The notes: a model not told the origin generated them from the sequence alone. Numbered from the stretch's first letter, positions 35,997-45,177 are shown. The stretch is DNA of 64,000 nucleotides from Bdellovibrionales bacterium Ga0074139 (GCA_001464795.1 LNEB01000007.1:62001-126000); one strand, 5' to 3'. Program-made: numbers and translations.

Positions 35997-36371
35997 CTAA
36001 TAAAACAATGATAAAAATGAGATATTTAATTTGCTAAGCCTACTTTTGCAAAACCTGAAGAGCGAGTATAACAATAAGATAAAAACTAGGATGTACACCT
36101 CAATTACATTGGCTAGGCTTTGGGGGCCTACTTGCGTGAAAAGTAAATAATTCCATATCAAAATTGGTAAAAATAAGATCGCATATTCAATCAGAAACGC
36201 ATGACCCTTCTTTGCTGCTTTAATCATAAGAAAGCTGCCTATTACAACTGTAATTAAGATTGGTATCAGAAGTGTATAAATTAACAATTTATTGCCCTCG
36301 TTTAAACTAAAGTATTTCGATATTTTTACTTTTTGTGTCTGGAACCCATCAGTTAAGAGATCTTGACTCAA
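35997..36371 (-). CDS. Membrane protein in the RHS immunity island
   Basis: 124 residues. After a polar N-terminus of about 25 residues come three hydrophobic helices (LLIYTLLIPILITVVIGSFL, EYAILFLPILIWNYLLF and NVIEVYILVFILLLYSLF), then a short basic end. No recognisable family. It starts 3 bases after the stop of Imm32-like copy 1, so it is co-translated with it. Possible roles are a second immunity protein against a membrane-acting toxin or an unrelated passenger; neither is shown by the sequence. Confidence 0.6.
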   Translation of the reverse strand: MSQDLLTDGFQTQKVKISKYFSLNEGNKLLIYTLLIPILITVVIGSFLMIKAAKKGHAFLIEYAILFLPILIWNYLLFTQVGPQSLANVIEVYILVFILLLYSLFRFCKSRLSKLNISFLSLFY

Positions 36372-36374
36372 AAA

Positions 36375-36695
36375 TTACAAATTTTTCTTTTCCTCAATAA
36401 AAAAACTCACAACATCTTGATCTGCACTATCACTAAAACTCATATCTGCTTTTCTGTGGATATGAAAAGTGGGATCGTGATCAGCACAAAATGACATCTC
36501 TACACAAACTTTTGCAAGATATTCCCACCCAGCTTTATTACCTACAACAGAAACCGTCTTCGATGTCTCATCGATTTCAAATTTAATCTGTTCTTCTTGA
36601 ATTGGCTCTGTCGCACAAACGAATTCATCAGAAATATCCCAAAGATCATTCGTTTCGTTATTTTTATTGGTTTTTATCTCATACTTAAAAATCAT
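36375..36695 (-). CDS. Imm32-like immunity protein, copy 1 (cognate candidate)
   Basis: Start set at the ATG at 36695 with GGGAG upstream, which also matches the start of copy 2; a GTG 15 bases earlier is in frame but lies on the ribosome site. About 106 residues. The core GWEYLAKVCVEMSFCADHDPTFHIH matches the Imm32-type pattern and copy 2 at 34389. The gene begins 20 bases after the RHS stop, the normal place for the immunity partner of the RHS C-terminal toxin. Confidence 0.7.
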   Translation of the reverse strand: MIFKYEIKTNKNNETNDLWDISDEFVCATEPIQEEQIKFEIDETSKTVSVVGNKAGWEYLAKVCVEMSFCADHDPTFHIHRKADMSFSDSADQDVVSFFIEEKKNL

Positions 36696-36707
36696 TCTTT
36701 TAGCTCC

Positions 36708-36721
36708 CACTTTATTTATTC
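36708..36721. repeat. 14-bp direct repeat, copy 1 (RHS stop region)
   Basis: CACTTTATTTATTC, identical to 35854-35867. It covers the last codon and stop of the RHS gene and the ribosome-site region of Imm32-like copy 1. Confidence 0.6.
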
Positions 36722-39700
36722 TATTGGTACATGCTTGACTGGCCCAAGATGTAAGTGCGGAAAATTAGTTTCCCTTCCTGGATGTCCTGGATCGATACGT
36801 GAATTCGGCACTTTGTATTCATTCCCCCATTTTACAAGTTGCTCAGCTTCACACCTGTTAATGCTACCTTTACGCTGTGCTTGTTTTGCTAAGCTGATAG
36901 CAGCTCTTTGATTAGCATTGAACGGCTTTCCGCCACCTCCACCACCACGTCCAGGCAACCCACCATCAATGCTAGGCATTGACCGACTATTGCCAACTCG
37001 TGACTCACCACTAGGATCAATCCAATTCACTGGGTCATTTTCGACATACCCATATAAATTCGTGTCACCACCTTCAAACAAGATCGGATCCTTCGTCGTC
37101 CATCGCCCAATCGAAGCATCGTAGTATCTCGCCCCAAACTTAACTAACTTATCTTCTGCTAAATATATTCCCCCGGCAAATCCATATTTCTGAAATCCAG
37201 GATTTGTATCCGAAGTGACCTGACCGAATTCATCATAGTCCATTCGCTGCATCACAACACCATCAGTCACCCGGACCACTAATCTTGGTGAACCAAGATG
37301 ATCCATAATCACTCGGTGAGTGTTCCCACCCGTTAGAATCTGATCCGGAGTATTGATCCTAGTGCCATGACGATATTCCAGTGGGAAAGTTCCACTACTT
37401 GTTAGGTGTGCTGCTATTTTGTAATCATCTTCATAAATATATAAACCACTTAGCACTCCTCCCACGCGGAAAGCTGCAAACTGCCCCATACCGTTGTAGT
37501 AGTAATTAACCAGTGTCGAGCTAGGAAGAGTGACTGCGAGTAACTTACCCATAGCATTGTAAGTGTAATTTGTGGTCCCAGATCCATCGACCTTTTGAGT
37601 GCGATCCCCATTTTCATTATACGAGTAAGTTGTTGTATTGTAAGTCAGCTGTCGGTCTTGATTATCAAACGTCGCTGTGAACGCAACCCCTGCCCGTGTT
37701 CCACTGACGCGGTTTCCGTTGCTGTCATAAACATAATTACTATGAGCTAAACCATTTTTTAGAACTGTGATCAGTCTGCCTGTAGAATCATAAGTGTAAT
37801 TATAAGTGGTTGTAACACCTTGAATGGTTTCTGTTTTAGCTGTGATTCGGTGAAGTGTATCTCGTGTTAAATCAAAAGAGTAAAGGCTTGTGACAGGCCC
37901 ACCGGTTGGATTATAAGTAGCTTCATACTGGTCTAAATTTCCGTAAGTATCGTAAACTCGGGAGTCTGATATTTTATCCAACGTTGTTGTCGATAATCTT
38001 CCTGAAGGATAGCTATACGTAAGATTCATACTACCAATTTGAGTGGGCGCATCGTCATTGTTATATGTTATTGAAGTTGTCGAGGTGGGTGTCGTTGCAT
38101 TTCCTCGAAGAACTCTTGAACTGCGTCGATGGTCGGAATCGAAAGTATAACCAAAGCGACCAAACAAATAAGTATTTGAACTTAAACGAAGCTCTTGACC
38201 TAAGATTCGACTGTTATCACCGTAGTAAGCAAAATAATTTGTAAATCCGCTTTGGCCTGATGCTATTCGGTAAATTTGATCAGTACTATTATAATAGAAG
38301 TAACTATCAGTGCCTGAAGCTTGAACCACTGATGATAGTAATCCCGTTGTTGAATTATAATTAAAAGTGGCCGTTTGCCCCGTGGGTCTTGTGATTTGTG
38401 TCAGCTGCTTATCCATATTGTAGCTGTACTGAGTGTTCACATTCAGAACCCCCGATAAGGTCGGCGGCTGATACTCGGATGTTAATTCAAAAGCATTGAA
38501 TGTAAAATTATGAATGGGTCTGGTAGGAGGAGTCACACCCACTAAATTTCCGTTATCATCATAGGCATATTGAATTACGCGTAGGTCCGGTAAAGTGATC
38601 GCAGTCACTCGTCCGGCTAGATCATAAACATAGGATGTCACTTCGCTAAGTGCGTTGGTCACCGACTGCAAAAATCCTGAAGTATTATAAGCATAGGTCT
38701 TTTGATTATTCGTGCCTTGGATGGTCGAGCTCAGTCTTCCGTTCGCATCATAGGTTAATGTGGTCGGAGTATCAGAGCCCACTTGCATCGCAACCGGTTG
38801 CTCGTTGGTGTTAATGGTCACAGAGGATGTAGCCCCTTCCGGAGTTGTCATCAATTTTACTTTTGTAATATTATTAAAAACTTCGGTAGTGATTCTTCCA
38901 CTGGTGTTTGCAGTATTTGTTAACGTATTAAAGTTAAAAAGTGTGGGAGTTATTCCTGATGGGTACACAACACTTTGTCCAAAGGTGGTGGTACTAGTCA
39001 CGTTCGGGGTGCCGTTAATGGTTTCTGCTGCAGTTGTGGTTCTTTGTGCTAAATAACCAAAGCGCTCGTCATCACCTGATGTAGAGACTGTGTTCTTTTG
39101 TGGTTCATAAAGTGATGTCGCATTGCCTTCACTTTCAATGCTTGTTGTGTTGTAGCCATAAGGTGTTGTTTCAACACGAATGTAATTGCCAAAGGAATCA
39201 TAGGAATTCGTAAAGCTGGTGCTTCTGTTCATTTGCGATGATTTTGTTATGGCACCACCAGAACCTGCCACCAGCTGCCAAAAGTTTCCGCCAAATCCAA
39301 GATCTTTTGTCAGCTTTCCGTTGCTGTCACAGGTGAAAGTGGACACCTGACCGCCGGGCTTTGTGAAAGTTTCAAGTAACCCTGTGCCTGTTTTATAAGT
39401 CATTTGATAGGTTTCAGAATTGGGATTTGTAATGGATAATAATCTTCCATTGGCATCCACAGTCATCGTTGTCACTTGACCGTAGGGGGCTGTGATACTT
39501 GTTAATTGTCCTGATGAATTTCGATTAAATGTTGTGGTGTTTGAAAAGTTATCCGTGATTTGCGTCAGCCTATCATTAGAATCATAGGTGAAGCTGTATT
39601 TTAAAACTCCTGTTAGTGCCGTTCTTGTTTCTAAATGCTTTCCTTTTGAGTTAAAAATATAAACTTCACTTCTATCACTAGATATTACCAAGTAATCGCC

Positions 39701-40162
39701 GTTGGGTTGTAGGCTTCCTTTACGCTGCTGAACCGTACCTGAGCCTAAATAAAGTCTGCTTTGTCCTGGAATATACTGATGCTGCAAACTATTGGTCCAA
39801 GCTTCATTATTAAACGAAAAAGCTGGCACAAGAGCGGACTGAGTCGAGACGTACTGAGGTGCAAAAGTGCTTGAGTAATAAAGACTTAAATCAGTGCCCA
39901 CCACTGGAACCATTTCGCTTAATGATTGTCCGTCCACACCGATGATCGAGCCCGTGGCTTTAGATTCACAAAGTGGGGGCCTATCAAAACCAGAGCCAAA
40001 TGCTTTAATCGTGACTGAACCGTTTTGACTTCCCGTTGACCAAGTTTGCACGTAATTAGCCACCACATCAGCTGTTAAGTAAGCTTTTGTAGTAGGTGCA
40101 AAAAGAATTTCAAAATTACAAGTGGCAGTATCGCTGAAGTACTCTTCCAGAACACTGATCAT
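36716..40162 (-). CDS. RHS/YD-repeat polymorphic toxin (main reading frame)
   Basis: 1148 residues from the ATG at 40162, which is not the natural start (see the 5' fragment entry). The N-terminal 60 residues read as the end of a choice-of-anchor-type domain (TATCNFEILFAPTT). Then dozens of YD repeats form the shell (for example YDANGRL, YNTSGFL, YDLAGRVTAI, YDDNGNLVGV). The RHS core ends with the hallmark RYYDASIGRWTTKDP, NLYGYVENDPVNWIDPSG. After it come a glycine-rich linker (GRGGGGGGK) and about 70 residues of tip ending GHPGRETNFPHLHLGPVKHV plus three residues, with clustered D, H and R residues suggesting a nuclease or related toxin. I do not recognise the toxin family. Confidence 0.85.
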   Translation of the reverse strand: MISVLEEYFSDTATCNFEILFAPTTKAYLTADVVANYVQTWSTGSQNGSVTIKAFGSGFDRPPLCESKATGSIIGVDGQSLSEMVPVVGTDLSLYYSSTFAPQYVSTQSALVPAFSFNNEAWTNSLQHQYIPGQSRLYLGSGTVQQRKGSLQPNGDYLVISSDRSEVYIFNSKGKHLETRTALTGVLKYSFTYDSNDRLTQITDNFSNTTTFNRNSSGQLTSITAPYGQVTTMTVDANGRLLSITNPNSETYQMTYKTGTGLLETFTKPGGQVSTFTCDSNGKLTKDLGFGGNFWQLVAGSGGAITKSSQMNRSTSFTNSYDSFGNYIRVETTPYGYNTTSIESEGNATSLYEPQKNTVSTSGDDERFGYLAQRTTTAAETINGTPNVTSTTTFGQSVVYPSGITPTLFNFNTLTNTANTSGRITTEVFNNITKVKLMTTPEGATSSVTINTNEQPVAMQVGSDTPTTLTYDANGRLSSTIQGTNNQKTYAYNTSGFLQSVTNALSEVTSYVYDLAGRVTAITLPDLRVIQYAYDDNGNLVGVTPPTRPIHNFTFNAFELTSEYQPPTLSGVLNVNTQYSYNMDKQLTQITRPTGQTATFNYNSTTGLLSSVVQASGTDSYFYYNSTDQIYRIASGQSGFTNYFAYYGDNSRILGQELRLSSNTYLFGRFGYTFDSDHRRSSRVLRGNATTPTSTTSITYNNDDAPTQIGSMNLTYSYPSGRLSTTTLDKISDSRVYDTYGNLDQYEATYNPTGGPVTSLYSFDLTRDTLHRITAKTETIQGVTTTYNYTYDSTGRLITVLKNGLAHSNYVYDSNGNRVSGTRAGVAFTATFDNQDRQLTYNTTTYSYNENGDRTQKVDGSGTTNYTYNAMGKLLAVTLPSSTLVNYYYNGMGQFAAFRVGGVLSGLYIYEDDYKIAAHLTSSGTFPLEYRHGTRINTPDQILTGGNTHRVIMDHLGSPRLVVRVTDGVVMQRMDYDEFGQVTSDTNPGFQKYGFAGGIYLAEDKLVKFGARYYDASIGRWTTKDPILFEGGDTNLYGYVENDPVNWIDPSGESRVGNSRSMPSIDGGLPGRGGGGGGKPFNANQRAAISLAKQAQRKGSINRCEAEQLVKWGNEYKVPNSRIDPGHPGRETNFPHLHLGPVKHVPIE

Positions 40163-40451
40163 TGATCAAAGAAAAATCACTAGAGCCTGTTTTTATCAGT
40201 GGCGAAATAGACATCTCAATTGAGTAATTGGATGGCCCTTGATACATTGTATAAACAACAGAGAAATACTGCCCAATGGTGTAATTACCAAAATTAGAAT
40301 CAAAAACTTGATTCAGTGTTCGCGAATCAACACCCGGACTGAGTAAACTTATTTTTTACGTTTTAAATTCAGCTTCAGGTTGAACGACAAATACTGGTTG
40401 AGCCAATGCTATTACACAAAGTGAAACCAAACTTAAAGCTTTGAAAATCAT
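40116..40451 (-). pseudogene. Broken 5' end of the RHS gene (signal peptide and N-terminal domain)
   Basis: An ATG at 40451 with GTGGGG upstream encodes a clear signal peptide (MIFKALSLVSLCVIALAQ) but meets an in-frame TAA at 40356-40358 after 31 codons. The same frame then stays open for about 80 codons, with text (SNYSIEMSISPLI, SDFSLINDQCSG) that fits a choice-of-anchor domain and joins the RHS frame near 40130 if one base is restored. So the intact gene would need both a stop reversal and a frameshift correction. Either the gene is decaying or the sequence has errors here. Confidence 0.6.
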
Positions 40452-40473
40452 ATCAACTACCCCACTTAAATAA

Positions 40474-40488
40474 GTTTAATACTTAAAC
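40474..40488. promoter_or_regulatory. Palindromic operator candidate upstream of the RHS gene
   Basis: GTTTAATACTTAAAC is a perfect 6-3-6 inverted repeat, 23 bases upstream of the 40451 ATG. Two CTTNTTTAAG-like direct copies overlap it on the minus strand. It is well placed for a repressor site; no regulator is identified. The rest of the gap 40452-40564 is AT-rich without a convincing promoter. Confidence 0.35.
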
Positions 40489-40564
40489 AAGTACCAAGCT
40501 TAATGAGGTTGATTTTGTTGGGTCAATAAAATTATTTACTATACTAGACTTTGAGCATCATAGC

Positions 40565-42529
40565 TTAAAACTTAAATCCCAAACCCACAGTTCCATAAAG
40601 TGTGGTCAATTGATAACCAATATTTCGTTGAAAGGAATTGGTGGTATCAATGAAGGCGTAGCGCTTAACTCCGAATCCAGCTTCACCGAAAAAATTCTTT
40701 TTCCATAAAACTTGGCCGTGAAAATTAAGTGCAAAATTCGTTTCTAATTTTTGAGTGGCATCTAAACTGTTCATGAAATAAATAAATTCCATATCCACCC
40801 ACTTGGGATATCTAAATATAGGAATGTAGTTAAATAAATTATCAAACACTTGCGGCATAGACCGGGCCCAGAACCAACCCACACCAACCATGGGAACTTT
40901 AAAATCTGTGATATCCTGATTCACTTCCACATCCTGGTAGGAAAGCATGGCCCCGTGGGTTTCATCCCGTGTCCACAAACCTGGTGTGAAGCGATATTTT
41001 AAATCCAAGCTGGTGTTTTTAATTTGGGCATTACCAAAGTCTCCCACTTTAAATTTTGTAAAGCTTTGAAAATACCGAGTGCTGATTCCCCATCTTTGTT
41101 TTGTTAAATGATACTGATCATAACCTAGAATATCTTCAAACCATAAATTGTAAGCCAGTTCCCCCATGATGATCAGACCTGCATCTGATAGCACCAAAGA
41201 AGACCTTGCTGAAAGTTCGTTTGAATAGCCTTTATAAAGTTCAAAATAAGATTTATAAACTTTGTCGCCCTCTTTGATTAACAGTGATGAGCGATTGATT
41301 TCGGCATTATTTTTAGCTTGAAAGGACCACTCAAAACTATTGGGGCCCGTGACATTGGTTTTCTTCTGAGTGGATTCAAGTTCTGTTGAGGCTTGTTTTC
41401 TTCCTTTTAAAATCACACCGTCGCGGTATGTGCCCTTGGGTGTATCTTTATGTAGATGCAACCGAAGGCTTGAGTTCGGTGCAAGATTTAGCGGCAAAGG
41501 ATGTTTAAAAACTCCGCCCTTGGCACCAGGAAAATAAATCCACGGTTGTGATATCGGTCTTGCCAGTGCCCAAAAAATTCTTTCATCTTTAATGGTGGAT
41601 TGAAATCCCAACATCTGAGTCAGCTGAGAATCTTGGCTTTGATTTAAAATCGTGTACTTGCCTACCGGCGGAGTGGCATAACCCACCACACGAACAAAAT
41701 CTCGGCCTTCCATTTTCGTAAAATCAGACCACACCACTTTTGTAGGTTCAGAGCTGAACTCTAAGGTTTCACCAGAAGAGAGTTCGGCAAATAACCGAAT
41801 GGGCATCTCATTGATGATTTCCATTTGCCCCTTCATATTCGAGGGTTCGCCGTTAATGATCAGTCTGGCAGGATTGATCGTTTTCAATCGTCCAAGTAAT
41901 GTTTGGTTGCCCATTTGACGAACAACATATTTTTGTGAGCACAAGCGCTCGGTGGCATTCAAATCTGACCTTAAAAGACAAAAGCGGAATCCATCGGCTA
42001 AATTTTTAAGTGGAATTCCCAAAGTGTCTAATTCGGCTCCCCAAGAGAACTGGGTCAGTGGACTGTTTTTTAAATTTTTTGAATTTTCACTAACAACTTT
42101 TTTCCAACTTTCAAAATCACTTTTTTCTAAGGTCTTTCCCCAAGTGACTTTCCCGTCCCGATTAAGAAGTTCAATACGAGCATTAGGAAATAAAAAGTCA
42201 GGCCATTTTACTGTGAAGTACTGGGCATCAAAGGTTCCGGGCTGATCGGGTCTTGAGGCCTGAAGTTTTCTAAAGCCAAAAGCCAATGTGCTTTCATTGA
42301 TTGTGACATTACCTAGCAACAAGGATTGGCCATTTTGCTGGGACAAGTCCCATTCAAATAGAGGATTGGGTAGGCTTTCACTTTGACCAAGAACATCAAA
42401 ATACATGGGTTGAGAGAAGCGCTTAGTGCGGGTCGATGCAAGAGATTGAGCCCAAGTCGATTGAGCTAAAAACAAAGTTGCAAAACAGACTAAGACCGTG
42501 GAATATCGGTTGAATTGAAAATTTATCAC
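40565..42529 (-). CDS. Exported outer-membrane beta-barrel protein, family member 2
   Basis: 654 residues with a signal peptide (VLVCFATLFLAQSTWAQ) and C-terminal phenylalanine (LGFKF). It is a longer paralogue of the protein at 1571-3241: shared landmarks in order are GN..I, KWP, N.DGK..W, FRFC, CS, ING and a barrel half with repeated aromatic strands (GELAYNLWFED, WGISTRYFQSF, LDLKYRFTPGLWT). The N-terminal half has no recognised enzyme motif. Lone minus-strand gene between the RHS gene and a divergent flavin reductase. Confidence 0.75.
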   Translation of the reverse strand: MINFQFNRYSTVLVCFATLFLAQSTWAQSLASTRTKRFSQPMYFDVLGQSESLPNPLFEWDLSQQNGQSLLLGNVTINESTLAFGFRKLQASRPDQPGTFDAQYFTVKWPDFLFPNARIELLNRDGKVTWGKTLEKSDFESWKKVVSENSKNLKNSPLTQFSWGAELDTLGIPLKNLADGFRFCLLRSDLNATERLCSQKYVVRQMGNQTLLGRLKTINPARLIINGEPSNMKGQMEIINEMPIRLFAELSSGETLEFSSEPTKVVWSDFTKMEGRDFVRVVGYATPPVGKYTILNQSQDSQLTQMLGFQSTIKDERIFWALARPISQPWIYFPGAKGGVFKHPLPLNLAPNSSLRLHLHKDTPKGTYRDGVILKGRKQASTELESTQKKTNVTGPNSFEWSFQAKNNAEINRSSLLIKEGDKVYKSYFELYKGYSNELSARSSLVLSDAGLIIMGELAYNLWFEDILGYDQYHLTKQRWGISTRYFQSFTKFKVGDFGNAQIKNTSLDLKYRFTPGLWTRDETHGAMLSYQDVEVNQDITDFKVPMVGVGWFWARSMPQVFDNLFNYIPIFRYPKWVDMEFIYFMNSLDATQKLETNFALNFHGQVLWKKNFFGEAGFGVKRYAFIDTTNSFQRNIGYQLTTLYGTVGLGFKF

Positions 42530-42561
42530 CTAATGATACTAGCGTATATGAGGCCAACAAG

Positions 42562-43278
42562 ATGTCAACTCGAGTGATCTACAATATGAAAGTCCAATCC
42601 ATCATTGACCACACCTCCAGTGTTCGTGAACTTGTTTTGAAAGCCGATTCACCTGCACAGTTTCAATTCAAAGCCGGTCAATTTGTTATGCTTCATGTGC
42701 CGCAACCAGAAGGTAAACCTGCACTAAGGGCTTATTCTATTGCCAGTGACGAGCGTGATCACAGTGGCTACAAACTTTTATTTAAATACGTGGATAACGG
42801 CAAAGCCTCTGAGTTTGTATGGAAATTAAAAGGTGATGAAACATTACAGATGACTGGACCTTTTGGAAAAGTTTTTTTCCAAGAACCACCCACCGAACAA
42901 ATTGTTTTTTTAAACACAGGCACAGGTCTGTCCCAGCATTTAAGTTATTTATTATCTAAAAAAGAACAATTCCCCCATTTGAAATATAGACTTCTGTTTG
43001 GGATGAGAACCGAACAGGACTGTTATTACACCCAAGAACTCGATGCTTTAAAAAAACAGCTGCCAGATTTTCAGTGGGAATTTGTACTCAGCCGTCCTTC
43101 AGAAAATTGGACAGGAAAAAAAGGTTACGTACAAAATTTCATTGAAGAGTATGATTATATGAATGTGCCCACCACTTTTTATCTTTGTGGTAACGGCGGC
43201 ATGATCAAAGCCACCAAAGAAATTTTATTAGCAAAAAACTTTGATCCAAAAAAGATTTGGGTCGAGGCCTTTGATTGA
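42562..43278 (+). CDS. FAD-binding ferredoxin/flavodoxin--NAD(P)H reductase-like protein
   Basis: 238 residues with the two-domain FNR layout. The FAD domain has the FKAGQFVMLHVP strand and the RAYSIAS motif (flavin contact); the NAD(P) domain shows FLNTGTGLSQHLSY (nucleotide-binding loop) and FYLCGNGGMIKATKE (CGxxxM motif). It lacks the iron-sulfur domain of oxygenase reductases, so it should pass electrons between NAD(P)H and a separate carrier. The stop overlaps the TTG start of the EamA gene by 4 bases. Confidence 0.8.
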   Translation: MSTRVIYNMKVQSIIDHTSSVRELVLKADSPAQFQFKAGQFVMLHVPQPEGKPALRAYSIASDERDHSGYKLLFKYVDNGKASEFVWKLKGDETLQMTGPFGKVFFQEPPTEQIVFLNTGTGLSQHLSYLLSKKEQFPHLKYRLLFGMRTEQDCYYTQELDALKKQLPDFQWEFVLSRPSENWTGKKGYVQNFIEEYDYMNVPTTFYLCGNGGMIKATKEILLAKNFDPKKIWVEAFD

Positions 43279-44204
43279 ATTTAAATCCAAAGCAAACGGC
43301 CATCGCTGAGCTTCTGCTCGCCTCAGTTCTTTGGGGCTTTGGCTTTGTGGCGACCATTTGGGCCCTCGAACAATTCTCGCCCACGGGCTTCATGACGTTA
43401 AGATTTTTAGCGGCTTGGTTGATTGGTGAAATGATTAGATTTTTATTTTTTACAAAAAATAAAAATTTTTGGGATTTAGAAGATTTTAAATTATCCGTGG
43501 CCGCCGGGCTTTTGATGGCCTCTTTTTTACTGCCACAAACCATAGGTTTGATGTTCACAACAGCGACTAACTCGGGGTTTTTAACTATTTTGTACGTGAT
43601 TTTAGTGCCGCTACTAAGCCTGCTTTTTTACCGAACAAAACATCCTTTCAGTGTTTACTTACTTGCAGCTGTGGCTTTCATCGGAGCCTTTTTAATGATG
43701 GGGGCACAATTTCAAGGCTTTAATGCTGGGGATTTATGGACTTTGCTTTGTGCATTCACCGCCGCCTGCCATATTCTTTACATTGGAAAAGTATCAGCAA
43801 AAATTAAAAATTCCTTTCGCTTTAATAACTACCAATCCTTCTGGTGCTTTTTAGTGATGCTGCCTTTGATTCCCTTTGATGCTGAATTTTCCATATGGGC
43901 CACGGATCTGAAACCTTGGTTGGGAATATTAGCGACTATTTTTGGCTCAAGCCTTTTAGGTTTCATGATTCAAATTCGTGCACAAAAAGTTCTTTCTGAT
44001 TCCACGGCGGCCCAGTTGTTTTTACTGGAATCCCCTTTTGCATTACTTTTTGGGCTTATGATTTTAAATGAAACTCTGACTTTACAAAAAGCTTTTGGTG
44101 CTTTTTTAATTTTATTTTCAAGTTTTATGACTTTAAAGCTCGAGCGTGACGCTGACTTGACCAAATTGAAAAAGCAAGAATTAAAACCCCAACAAAGCCT
44201 GTGA
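43275..44204 (+). CDS. EamA-type (DMT superfamily) transporter
   Basis: 309 residues, ten hydrophobic helices in two repeated halves as in the drug/metabolite transporter superfamily. The first half opens with LLLASVLWGFGFVATIWAL and the second ends with LLESPFALLFGLMILNETL, both typical EamA text. Start is a TTG overlapping the previous stop (TTGA). Substrate unknown; family members move amino acids, nucleosides or other small metabolites. The last 80 bases overlap the convergent DUF475 gene on the other strand. Confidence 0.85.
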   Translation: MNLNPKQTAIAELLLASVLWGFGFVATIWALEQFSPTGFMTLRFLAAWLIGEMIRFLFFTKNKNFWDLEDFKLSVAAGLLMASFLLPQTIGLMFTTATNSGFLTILYVILVPLLSLLFYRTKHPFSVYLLAAVAFIGAFLMMGAQFQGFNAGDLWTLLCAFTAACHILYIGKVSAKIKNSFRFNNYQSFWCFLVMLPLIPFDAEFSIWATDLKPWLGILATIFGSSLLGFMIQIRAQKVLSDSTAAQLFLLESPFALLFGLMILNETLTLQKAFGAFLILFSSFMTLKLERDADLTKLKKQELKPQQSL

Positions 44205-45177
44205 TCCATTCAGAAATATGCATAAAGGGGTTGATGATCATGATCAGACCCAATGCTCCGATGGCATAAAAAGCACCATGCTCAAGAAATTCAAACTGGT
44301 GTAAAGTTTTTTTCTCGACCAGATAAATGGTCATGCTTCGAACAAAAAAAGCACCAGCACCAAGACCTAACATAATGATAAATAAGTTTTGAGTGATGGC
44401 AAAGGCTCCCACCACACCGTCAAAACTAAAGGAAGCATCAAGAACTTCTAAGTATAAAAATAATCCGAGTCCTGAAGAAGCCACGACTTTTGTGGCCCCA
44501 CCACTGACTTCTTCATCAGAGTTTTCAAAAAGAGCGGCTAAACCGTCAACGATAACGAAGGTGACGATTCCCCAAAGAGCAGCAAACAAATATTCCATTT
44601 GCTGATTCGCTGGTAACAACTTGGATAAGTAAATAAACAAAACGACGACCATACCTAATTCAATGGCTTGCATTTTTCCCATGCGAACTAAAACTTTCTC
44701 AAAGCCTGAAAACCAATGGGTCTTTTTTGTTTCATCAAAAAAGTAACGAAGACAAACAAGTAATAGGAAAGCACCCCCAAAGGCCGACACCATATGATAG
44801 GTGGAAAGCATGATCTCGGAATATTTTTGGGGATTGAACACACTGAGCTTCAGAGCCTCGACGGGTCCAATGCCTGCAATCACAGCCACTATGGCCAGTG
44901 GGAAAATAAGGCGCATTCCAAAGACAGCGATTAAGATTCCCCAGGTCAAAAACCTTCGCTGCCACAAAGCATTCATTTTTTGAAGAATACTGGCATTGAC
45001 AACAGCGTTATCAAAGGAAAGTGAGATTTCAAGTACTGTTAAAACAAAAGCAATAAACAAAGCTTTCAGACCTAAAGCCATGGAAGGCTCGACTGAAGTC
45101 CTGTCGTAGAAGCCGACAAAAAAAGCCGCAATAAGTGCTAAAACAGTGAAAACAAGAGATGATTTAAAGATCTTCAT
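44125..45177 (-). CDS. DUF475/TerC-like integral membrane protein
   Basis: Start set at the ATG at 45177 (MKIFKSSLVF); the frame is open a further 31 codons upstream but without membrane-like text. About 350 residues with many helices. Diagnostic text: LEISLSFDNAVVNASIL in the first half and LEVLDASFSFDGVVGAFAIT in the second, acidic residues inside helices as in TerC/DUF475 proteins, which have been linked to metal export and tellurite resistance. No yybP-ykoY Mn riboswitch is visible upstream. Its 3' end overlaps the EamA gene by 80 bases. Confidence 0.8.
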   Translation of the reverse strand: MKIFKSSLVFTVLALIAAFFVGFYDRTSVEPSMALGLKALFIAFVLTVLEISLSFDNAVVNASILQKMNALWQRRFLTWGILIAVFGMRLIFPLAIVAVIAGIGPVEALKLSVFNPQKYSEIMLSTYHMVSAFGGAFLLLVCLRYFFDETKKTHWFSGFEKVLVRMGKMQAIELGMVVVLFIYLSKLLPANQQMEYLFAALWGIVTFVIVDGLAALFENSDEEVSGGATKVVASSGLGLFLYLEVLDASFSFDGVVGAFAITQNLFIIMLGLGAGAFFVRSMTIYLVEKKTLHQFEFLEHGAFYAIGALGLIMIINPFMHISEWITGFVGVLILAFSIWSSQRHARALKS

